From NCBI GenBank assembly GCA_030731695.1, contig JANQTK010000279.1, forward strand, positions 1 through 5,521: 5,521 nucleotides of DNA, in the 5' to 3' direction. Positions within the stretch are counted from its first letter, which is position 1; each line of letters opens with the position of its first letter. The notes beneath the pieces are model-generated. The model was not told the DNA's origin. It saw nothing but the letters and a program-made list of their open reading frames with translations, and searched no databases. A program made the position numbers and the translations under genes. This DNA is from Polaribacter sp. GTDB lineage: Bacteria > Bacteroidota > Bacteroidia > Flavobacteriales > Flavobacteriaceae. Shown piece after piece: positions 1 to 5,521 of the stretch.

Positions 1-436
1 CAGCTTCTTTAGTAATTACTGATTCAGGACATCCACCATTTGATGCAGGACCAACTTCTTTTGGACATTTGTCATCTTTGTCTAAAACACCATCTCCATC
101 AGTATCTGGCCAAGGACAACCTCCATTTGCAACAGGACCTGCTACTGTAGGACATTTGTCATCTTTATCAACTACTCCATCACCATCAGTATCAGGACAT
201 CCTTTATTTGCTTTTGTTCCTTTTTCATTAGGACACATATCATCTTTATCAGCAATTCCATCTCCATCTGTATCAGGACAACCGTTCATTGAAGCCAAAC
301 CAGCAACTTGTGGACAAGCATCGTCTGAATCTTTAATTCCATCTCCATCAGAATCTGGACAACCATTAAACTCTTTTAAACCAGCAACTTCTGGACATTG
401 GTCATATTTATCATAAATTCCATCTCCATCTGTATC
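1..436 (-). repeat. Five tandem thrombospondin type-3 repeat units (81-bp period)
   Basis: This array lies inside the OmpA-type gene. Calcium-loop motifs D-(T/S)-D-G-D-G begin at residues 192, 219, 246, 273 and 302 (first codons at nt 436, 355, 274, 193 and 106). The spacing is 27, 27, 27 and 29 residues. Each unit reads roughly DTDGDGxxDxxDxCPxxxGxxxxxGCP, with Cys pairs exactly 12 apart (205/217, 232/244, 259/271, 286/298, 315/327). The fourth unit ends CPWP instead of CP, which explains the 29-residue spacing. Units are also similar as DNA, particularly around the GATxxxGATGG calcium-loop codons. Such repeats form an extended, calcium-stabilised rod; here it would link the barrel to the periplasmic domain. 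Confidence 0.93.
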
Positions 437-1009
437 TTTTCCACCAAATTTAATTACAACACCTAAAGAAGATTGGTAATGAGCACGTACCTCATCTGAA
501 AAACCTTTATTAGTACCATGTTGAAAACTTAAACCAAAACTATCGTTAAACCAAGTATTGAAACCAACACCAACATTTAACATTCCTTCTGATCTTGAAT
601 CAAAAGAAACATAATTTCCTCCTAAGTAAACAAAAGGATCAAACCAACCTGTCTCTCCTACAAGATTATTCAAATCGTACTTTACATTTAAACCTAAAGA
701 ATAATAAAGTGCATCAACATCTCCTTCTGAAAGTTCATGGGTAATTTTGTTTAAAGACCCTGCAAATTGCAATGAAAAACCTTTGTCTAAGTATTTTTCA
801 GCAGTAATTCTTGAAATAGATGGCAAAAAATTCCAATCTTTATTTCCAAATAAATCATTAATTTGGTCGGAAAAATTGTTTCCATTGTAAAAGTCTACAA
901 TGTTTACACCAAAGCCAACTGCCCATGGGTTGTTTTCATCCTGTGCGCTTACGTTGCTAACTGTTACTAACGTAAACAAAGCTATCACAGCTAATTTTAA
1001 TTGTTTCAT
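1..1009 (-). CDS. OmpA-family outer-membrane protein with thrombospondin type-3 repeats (3' end outside window)
   Basis: The reading frame starts at ATG 1009-1007 and stays open to the left edge, giving 336 codons without a stop. Residues 1-22 are a signal peptide: a short basic start (MKQLK), a hydrophobic core and a VSA|QDE cleavage site. Residues about 24-190 alternate polar and hydrophobic/aromatic residues with many Gly and Asn, as in a small outer-membrane beta-barrel, and end in the barrel-like strand SLGVVIKFG. From residue 192 five thrombospondin type-3 repeats follow, with D-x-D-G-D-G calcium-binding loops and two Cys each. In Bacteroidota this layout is normally followed by an OmpA C-terminal domain that binds peptidoglycan, so the protein probably anchors the outer membrane to the wall; that domain is inferred, not seen. 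It resembles the abundant, immunogenic flavobacterial OmpA/P60-type proteins. Two candidate promoters lie upstream. The start has no Shine-Dalgarno sequence but an A-rich leader, usual in this phylum. Family confidence is high; the exact role is unproven. Confidence 0.9.
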   Translation of the reverse strand, partial: MKQLKLAVIALFTLVTVSNVSAQDENNPWAVGFGVNIVDFYNGNNFSDQINDLFGNKDWNFLPSISRITAEKYLDKGFSLQFAGSLNKITHELSEGDVDALYYSLGLNVKYDLNNLVGETGWFDPFVYLGGNYVSFDSRSEGMLNVGVGFNTWFNDSFGLSFQHGTNKGFSDEVRAHYQSSLGVVIKFGGKDTDGDGIYDKYDQCPEVAGLKEFNGCPDSDGDGIKDSDDACPQVAGLASMNGCPDTDGDGIADKDDMCPNEKGTKANKGCPDTDGDGVVDKDDKCPTVAGPVANGGCPWPDTDGDGVLDKDDKCPKEVGPASNGGCPESVITKEA

Positions 1010-1048
1010 TATCAAATTTTTAAATTAAAAGTTCGTTTTTATTGTATG

Positions 1049-1079
1049 CAAAAGTAAGTTGTTATTACTTATCCGCAAA
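1049..1079 (-). promoter_or_regulatory. Candidate promoter P1 of the OmpA-type gene (Bacteroidota sigma-A type)
   Basis: On the minus strand TTTG (1079-1076) is followed, with 19 nt between TTG (1078-1076) and the next element, by TACTTTTG (1056-1049). This fits the Bacteroidota consensus TTG near -33 and TAnnTTTG near -7. Transcription would start around 1044-1042, giving a leader of roughly 35 nt. Both elements match fully and lie at the expected distance from a probably highly expressed gene. There is no experimental support. Confidence 0.75.
1052..1070. promoter_or_regulatory. Inverted repeat overlapping P1 (possible operator)
   Basis: The sequence AAGTAA, seven bases, then TTACTT makes a perfect 6-bp dyad. 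It covers half of the P1 -7 element and most of the adjacent spacer, where a repressor would block polymerase. The arms are AT-rich and short, so chance is a real alternative; no regulator is identified. Confidence 0.25.
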
Positions 1080-1080
1080 G

Positions 1081-1110
1081 CAAATCTACAAAAAGTTAAA
1101 CAAATCACAA
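1081..1110 (-). promoter_or_regulatory. Candidate upstream promoter P2 of the OmpA-type gene
   Basis: On the minus strand TTG (1110-1108) is followed after 19 nt by TAGATTTG (1088-1081), a second full match to TTG-N19-TAnnTTTG. Its -7 element ends only two bases before the -33 element of P1, so the two sites abut on nearly the same face of the helix. Transcription would start near 1076-1074, with a leader of roughly 66 nt. In such AT-rich DNA chance matches occur, so this is less certain than P1. Confidence 0.5.
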
Positions 1111-1125
1111 GTTTTTTTTAAAAAT

Positions 1126-2319
1126 CTAAATAATTTTCAGCGATTTTCCTACTTTGATAAATGCTGAAATTGCTTTATCTAAATGTATTTTATCATGCGC
1201 AGCTGACAACTGCACTCGAATTCTTGCTTTTTCTTTAGGGACTACAGGAAAAAAGAATCCTATTACATAGATTCCTTCTTTCAACAATTCATTAGCCATT
1301 GTTTGGGATAATTTAGCATCATACAACATTACTGGCACAATTGCTGCATCTGCTCCAACTAAATCAAAACCTGCTTTTTCCATTTCTGTCCGGAAATAAT
1401 TGGTATTCCATTCTAGTTTATCCCTTAAAGCTGTATCATTTGAAATAAGATCAAATACTTTTAATGAGGCGCCAACAATAGTTGGTGCTAGTGAATTGGA
1501 AAATAAATAAGGTCTTGATTTTTGTCTTAATATTTCAATAATTTCTTTTTTCCCAGTTGTATAACCTCCCATGGCACCACCCAATGCTTTTCCTAAAGTT
1601 CCCGTAACAATATCAACTCTATCCATAACATTTTTTAGTTCAACAGTTCCTCTGCCTGTTTTTCCTATAAAACCTGCTGCATGACATTCATCTACCATTA
1701 CTAATGCTTCATATTTATCAGCCAAATCACAAATTTCATCCAATTTGGCAACAATACCATCCATTGAAAAAACACCATCTGTTACGATGATTTTAAATCG
1801 ATGATTTTTTTTATTTGCTTCAATCAATTGTTCTTCCAACGAATTCATGTCATTATTTTCATAACGATAGCGTGCTGATTTGCATAAACGTACACCATCA
1901 ATAATTGAAGCGTGATTTAAACTATCAGAAATAATAGCATCATCTTGAGTAAATAAAGGTTCAAAAACCCCTCCATTTGCATCAAAAGCAGCTGCATATA
2001 AAATGGTATCTTCTGTAGTGTAAAAATCTGCAATCTTTTGTTCTAGTTGCTTGTGAATATCTTGCGTGCCACAAATAAAACGAACTGAAGACATTCCAAA
2101 ACCATGTGAATCTAAAGTATCTTTTGCTGCTTGAATCACCTCAGGATGATTTGACAATCCTAAGTAATTATTGGCGCAAAAATTAATTACTTCTTCGCCA
2201 GTTGAAATTTTAATAACAGCATCTTGTGAGGAAGTAATAATTCGTTCGGATTTAAACAATCCGTTATTTTTTAAATATTCAATTTCTGCTTGAAGCGTAT
2301 CTTTAATTTTTCCGTACAT
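1126..2319 (-). CDS. kbl: 2-amino-3-ketobutyrate CoA ligase (glycine C-acetyltransferase)
   Basis: This pyridoxal-phosphate enzyme of the alpha-oxoamine synthase family cleaves 2-amino-3-ketobutyrate with CoA into glycine and acetyl-CoA, the second step of threonine breakdown through threonine dehydrogenase; it is cytosolic and normally a dimer. At 397 residues it matches the usual length of about 398. Visible motifs are NNYLGLSNHP (50-59), the HGFGMSSVRFICGT substrate/cofactor segment (72-85), SLNHASIIDG (133-142), VDECHAAGF with Asp210 and His213 that contact the PLP ring, TLGKALGG with the Schiff-base Lys244, and the C-terminal GFFFPVVPKEKARIRV segment with Arg368. Asp210, His213, Lys244 and Arg368 fall at the numbers I recall for the E. 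coli enzyme. The MYGKIKD start and the PVVP motif favour Kbl over the related BioF, HemA and serine palmitoyltransferase. ATG 2319-2317 fits the family start and has no Shine-Dalgarno sequence. No threonine dehydrogenase gene (tdh) adjoins it here, unlike the E. coli kbl-tdh operon. Confidence 0.96.
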   Translation of the reverse strand: MYGKIKDTLQAEIEYLKNNGLFKSERIITSSQDAVIKISTGEEVINFCANNYLGLSNHPEVIQAAKDTLDSHGFGMSSVRFICGTQDIHKQLEQKIADFYTTEDTILYAAAFDANGGVFEPLFTQDDAIISDSLNHASIIDGVRLCKSARYRYENNDMNSLEEQLIEANKKNHRFKIIVTDGVFSMDGIVAKLDEICDLADKYEALVMVDECHAAGFIGKTGRGTVELKNVMDRVDIVTGTLGKALGGAMGGYTTGKKEIIEILRQKSRPYLFSNSLAPTIVGASLKVFDLISNDTALRDKLEWNTNYFRTEMEKAGFDLVGADAAIVPVMLYDAKLSQTMANELLKEGIYVIGFFFPVVPKEKARIRVQLSAAHDKIHLDKAISAFIKVGKSLKII

Positions 2320-2372
2320 GTTTTATCGATTTTGAAAACACAAAGTTACAAAGTTTCACTTTCTTAGCTAAA
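2320..2372 (-). promoter_or_regulatory. Short helicase-kbl gap with a possible weak kbl promoter
   Basis: The 48-bp gap (2320-2367) contains, on the minus strand, TAACTTTG (2348-2341), a full match to the Bacteroidota -7 element. The only -33 candidate at suitable distance is TTTA (2372-2369), one base off TTTG, with about 20 nt between; it overlaps the helicase stop codon. The -7 element lies in a perfect tandem repeat of the 8-mer AACTTTGT (2355-2340). A short AAAGT-GAA-ACTTT hairpin is possible but has no T run, so it is not called a terminator. kbl may be read from this weak site, from helicase transcription, or both. Confidence 0.35.
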
Positions 2373-5300
2373 CTTTCACAACATCAATTGTATCTCCTAT
2401 ATATATGAGTAATTTTTCATGAACTTTAAAATTCATAGATTTAAGAACTTGTTCGTATTTTAGCAACTGTTGTTGATGAGACGTAAGCTGATTTCCAGTT
2501 TTATAATCCATAATAACAACCTCGTTATTATTAAAAACCAATCTATCAGGAATGATGATTTTTTTTTCATTATCAACAATTTCACGTTCATTAAATACAA
2601 TAACATTCTCAGAATAATATGGTTTTAAAGCTGAATGAAATACAATTTCATGAATTGTTTTTTTGATGATTTCTATATCAACTTCTGACACATAACCTTC
2701 ATTCAAATAAGTAGATACAACTTTTTCAATATCGTGAAAAGTGATAATCTTCGACAACATTTCATGAATTAAATTCCCAAATTCAATGGCTTTTCCTTGA
2801 GCAGTATCCCACAGTTTTGAAGCGCTTGCCAACAATACTAAATTTTGATCTTTCCATGGAATTGAAATAAACTTTTCATGAATTTCTGATGTTACACCAA
2901 TATTTTTTGGAATGCTAACTCTTTGCGATTCGCCAAAATTATAATCAAAAACACCTTCTTTCCAATAATTATGTTGTTTCAAAAATTCCCTAAAAAATTC
3001 AGAAAAAACTGTTGGATTTTCTTTTTCTTTTTTAGGCAATTTATCTCCTGTAATAATATGCAATTGCTCTACAGCTCTCGTCAAAGCAACATATAACAAA
3101 TTAAAATTATCCAATTCCAACTCTTCTCTTTGTTGCTTGTAAATAGCTGTTCCTCTATTACTTATCAACTGTAAATCTTTTTTAAAATCTACTAACAATT
3201 CCGTGAATGGTTCGTAATTTTTAGGCAATTCATCCAACCAAACTTTAGGTTTGATTTGCTGATAAATATCTACATCGCAAGGAAAAATAACCACAGGAAA
3301 TTCCAATCCTTTGGCTTTGTGAATCGTCATTATCTGAACAGCATTCGCACTTTCTGGAGCTACAATACTTAACGATTCTTTTTTAATTTCCCAAAAATCT
3401 AAGAAATCTGAAATGTCACTTCCTTTGTTTTGTTGCTCTAAAACAACATCTAAAAAAAACTGAACATAGGCATCTGACGAAGTTACCAAACGAAAACTTC
3501 GAATAATTTCTTCAATTTTTTCATACAATGGTAATTGCTGAAATTGAGGTATATCAAAAGTAACATCAAACTGTTTGAGTTTTTTGAAAAGTTGCTCGTT
3601 TTCACATTTGATACAACTCTCAATAAAATCGTGTTTACTGGTGTTTAACTGAAAATGTTCCTGTAAAAAATATAAAATTTCAAAACGGGTTTCTTCATCT
3701 TCTGGATGATGCATCAATTGTAAAAAATTGACAATAAATACTACTTTTTGATTGTTTTTAAGTAATAAAGTTTCTGAAGATATGATGGGAATTTCATGCT
3801 CTTGCAAGTAATTTGCAATGGCAATTCCGTCTTTTTTTGTTCGAGTTAAAACACAGATTTCACTTAAAGAAAATTGATTTTTTATAGCATTAATTTTTTC
3901 AAAAACTCTTCTGGGATAAGCATTATTTTGATTTTCATTTTCTGTTTCAACCTCATCAACTTCTTCCTCTTTGTCAATAAAAGAAATAGTAACAAATCCA
4001 CCTTTTATGGAGTTTTCTAACTGATTATTTCCTTCAAAAAAAAGTTTTTGATAGGATTCATTGGCAAGAAAATTAGATAAATGCGTAAAAAATGTGTTGT
4101 TGAAATGGATAACTTCAGCAAAACTTCGATAATTGGTATCTAAATTATGAAGTGATTTTTGTGTCTGAAAAGGGTTTTCATTTTCACTTCCTAAATTGAT
4201 AAACTGAGCCGCTTTTCCTCCTCTCCATCTATAAATAGCCTGTTTCCCATCACCAACTAACAACAAACTTCCGTTTTCTTGTGACAAGGTATTGTCAATC
4301 AGAGGAATTAAATTTTGCCACTGCAATTCAGAGGTATCTTGCATTTCATCAATAAAATAATTCTGAAATCGTTGTCCAATTCTTTCATAAATAAATGGCG
4401 CAGGTTGCTCTTTAAGTTGATCAGAAATAAGTTGATTGAATTCCGCATTTAAGCGAATATTATTTTGGGTTTTAATGGTCTCTAATTCCGTATTGATATG
4501 ATTTAAAACAGCCAAAGGAATGATACTTTTTAAAGCCAATTGATTCACCAAATATTGAGCAAATATTTTTTTCAATTCTTGATGAAAAGCAAAGATTTCT
4601 AGAGCAATTTGATCAATAATTGAAGCAATTTCTTTGGATGTTGCTTTGGTATAAAATTGTTGATTTTCAAAAGCTTTGTCAATAGTTGCACTTCTTGCTG
4701 AGAAATCTATAGAAAAAGATTTTGAAACAATGTCTCTAAAATAATTTGGAATGGTTCCTCTGATAAAATCTTTAGGTTCTAAACCATTTTCATTAATCAA
4801 ATCCAAACAATCATTTCCTGTTTTTTTAAATGATTTTTGAAGTTCTTTTTGATGTAAAAATAATGATGATTTTAGTGATGAAAAATCATCTAAAGTCTTA
4901 TTTTTAAGATTTTTAAAATGCTTGATATCGTCTTCGTTTAAAAGAATTTTAGCAAAATCATTGAGCTCTTTTGTAATATCCCAAGAAGTGTCATCATCTG
5001 TTTTGTCTAACGAATAATCTATTAAAATTTCGGTAAGTTTTTTATCTGTTCCAATTTTCGAAATCAATACATCAACTGCTTCTTTGAGCAATGATTGCGT
5101 GTCCATTTCAACTTCAAAATTGAGTGACAAACCTAAATCATACGCAAAATTTTTAATGATTTTATGAGTAAAACTATCAATTGTTGTAATTGAAAATGCG
5201 GAATAATTTTGCAAAATTGCATCTAAAATTTTTTGACTTCGTACCTGAATTATTGATTTATCAACAGGAATTTCTTGTAAAATTTGTTGTAACAAATCGG

Positions 5301-5514
5301 TTTCTTTTCCTTCGGAAAATGCTTCTAAACTCGAAAGTACACGCTCTTTCATTTCGCCAGCAGCTTTGTTGGTAAAAGTGATGGCTAATATTTTTTGAAA
5401 TGCAAAAATATTTTCGGTAGAAAGTAAAATTTTAAGATATTCTTTGACAAGTGTAAATGTTTTTCCACTTCCGGCAGAAGCATTGTATACTTGAAAAATA
5501 GAAGGTTGTTGCAC
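2368..5514 (-). CDS. UvrD/RecB-type helicase with C-terminal PD-(D/E)XK nuclease (AddA-like double-strand-break repair subunit)
   Basis: An SF1A DNA helicase fused to a RecB-family nuclease, expected to unwind and trim DNA ends for RecA-dependent repair, like AddA or RecB. Helicase motifs in order: Walker A ASAGSGKT (12-19), motif Ia ITFTNKAAGEMKERV (45-59), TTIDSF (110-115), Walker B FIDEMQDTS (387-395), motif III VGDGKQAIYRWRGG (420-433), motif IV DTNYRS (459-464), motif V MTIHKAKGLEF (729-739) and motif VI LLYVALTRA (806-814). The nuclease keeps GNLIH with His917, PDRL with Asp990, MDYKTG with Asp1003 and Lys1005, and QLLKY (1016-1020), so both activities look intact. An acidic low-complexity stretch (about 514-530) sits between helicase lobes. 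The protein has only five Cys and no iron-sulfur cluster pattern. The start shown is GTG (5514-5512); the frame remains open to the right edge, so an ATG just outside is possible, though homologs usually begin about ten residues before Walker A. The AddB-like partner is expected upstream, outside the window. It ends with TAG 48 bp before kbl. Confidence 0.93.
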   Translation of the reverse strand: MQQPSIFQVYNASAGSGKTFTLVKEYLKILLSTENIFAFQKILAITFTNKAAGEMKERVLSSLEAFSEGKETDLLQQILQEIPVDKSIIQVRSQKILDAILQNYSAFSITTIDSFTHKIIKNFAYDLGLSLNFEVEMDTQSLLKEAVDVLISKIGTDKKLTEILIDYSLDKTDDDTSWDITKELNDFAKILLNEDDIKHFKNLKNKTLDDFSSLKSSLFLHQKELQKSFKKTGNDCLDLINENGLEPKDFIRGTIPNYFRDIVSKSFSIDFSARSATIDKAFENQQFYTKATSKEIASIIDQIALEIFAFHQELKKIFAQYLVNQLALKSIIPLAVLNHINTELETIKTQNNIRLNAEFNQLISDQLKEQPAPFIYERIGQRFQNYFIDEMQDTSELQWQNLIPLIDNTLSQENGSLLLVGDGKQAIYRWRGGKAAQFINLGSENENPFQTQKSLHNLDTNYRSFAEVIHFNNTFFTHLSNFLANESYQKLFFEGNNQLENSIKGGFVTISFIDKEEEVDEVETENENQNNAYPRRVFEKINAIKNQFSLSEICVLTRTKKDGIAIANYLQEHEIPIISSETLLLKNNQKVVFIVNFLQLMHHPEDEETRFEILYFLQEHFQLNTSKHDFIESCIKCENEQLFKKLKQFDVTFDIPQFQQLPLYEKIEEIIRSFRLVTSSDAYVQFFLDVVLEQQNKGSDISDFLDFWEIKKESLSIVAPESANAVQIMTIHKAKGLEFPVVIFPCDVDIYQQIKPKVWLDELPKNYEPFTELLVDFKKDLQLISNRGTAIYKQQREELELDNFNLLYVALTRAVEQLHIITGDKLPKKEKENPTVFSEFFREFLKQHNYWKEGVFDYNFGESQRVSIPKNIGVTSEIHEKFISIPWKDQNLVLLASASKLWDTAQGKAIEFGNLIHEMLSKIITFHDIEKVVSTYLNEGYVSEVDIEIIKKTIHEIVFHSALKPYYSENVIVFNEREIVDNEKKIIIPDRLVFNNNEVVIMDYKTGNQLTSHQQQLLKYEQVLKSMNFKVHEKLLIYIGDTIDVVKV

Positions 5515-5521
5515 AATTTTG

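Larger units (their letters stand above)
1010..1125. other. Intergenic region between kbl and the OmpA-type gene
   Basis: This 116-bp AT-rich gap separates the kbl stop (TAG, 1128-1126) from the OmpA start. It holds two candidate promoters reading toward the OmpA gene and a 6-bp dyad. No G+C-rich hairpin followed by a T run was found after kbl, so an intrinsic terminator is not supported. The A/T runs at 1111-1125 form only a weak AT palindrome. Confidence 0.7.

Noticed and set aside
69..416. Plus-strand open frame of 115 codons with repeated SPSxSGQ-like units
   Set aside because: It is the antisense shadow of the thrombospondin type-3 repeats: its periodicity is the 81-bp period of the minus-strand gene, and its Ser/Pro pattern comes from reading the complement of the calcium-loop codons. 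No promoter or start context supports it.
1..436. Short regular repeats as a CRISPR array or DNA satellite
   Set aside because: The 81-bp units are continuous, in frame and fully explained as protein repeats; there are no constant repeats alternating with unique spacers.
1100..1130. A/T runs after the kbl stop as an intrinsic terminator
   Set aside because: The only possible pairing is T-run with A-run without a G+C stem, and the minus strand lacks a hairpin followed by a T tract.
3598..3620. CxxC (Cys634/Cys637) in the helicase as a possible zinc or iron-sulfur site
   Set aside because: There is no second Cys pair nearby; the other three Cys (236, 554, 746) are scattered, and the AddB-type cluster would frame the nuclease domain, which has none.
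5190..5375. Plus-strand open frame of 61 codons
   Set aside because: It lies wholly antisense to the conserved N-terminal helicase region and has no recognisable domain, so it is most simply a chance frame.

Overview
The window is an AT-rich, densely coding stretch that reads as a chromosomal segment from Bacteroidota, most likely Flavobacteriaceae (Flavobacterium or a close relative). The basis is AT-rich codon use, start codons without Shine-Dalgarno sequences, Bacteroidota-type promoter elements (TTG / TAnnTTTG), and three proteins that all resemble flavobacterial versions. No mobile element, CRISPR array, tRNA or rRNA was seen.

All three genes lie on the minus strand, so transcription runs from high to low coordinates. 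First (5514 to 2368) is a RecB/AddA-type protein of about 1048 residues: an SF1A helicase with a C-terminal PD-(D/E)XK nuclease. It is essentially complete, but its true start may lie just beyond the right edge. After 48 bp comes kbl (2319 to 1126), 2-amino-3-ketobutyrate CoA ligase (glycine C-acetyltransferase), complete at 397 residues. After a 116-bp intergenic region holding two good candidate promoters comes an OmpA-type outer-membrane protein gene (1009 to the left edge). It encodes a signal peptide, a beta-barrel domain and five thrombospondin type-3 calcium-binding repeats. The expected C-terminal peptidoglycan-binding domain would lie outside the window.

The three genes do not form an obvious pathway: one acts in DNA repair, one in threonine/glycine metabolism and one in the envelope. 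Helicase and kbl may share transcription because of the short gap, whereas the OmpA gene seems to have its own strong promoter region. I found no convincing undescribed system. The points most worth a second look are the paired promoters and dyad in front of the OmpA gene, the repeat array with one irregular unit, and the unresolved start of the helicase-nuclease.
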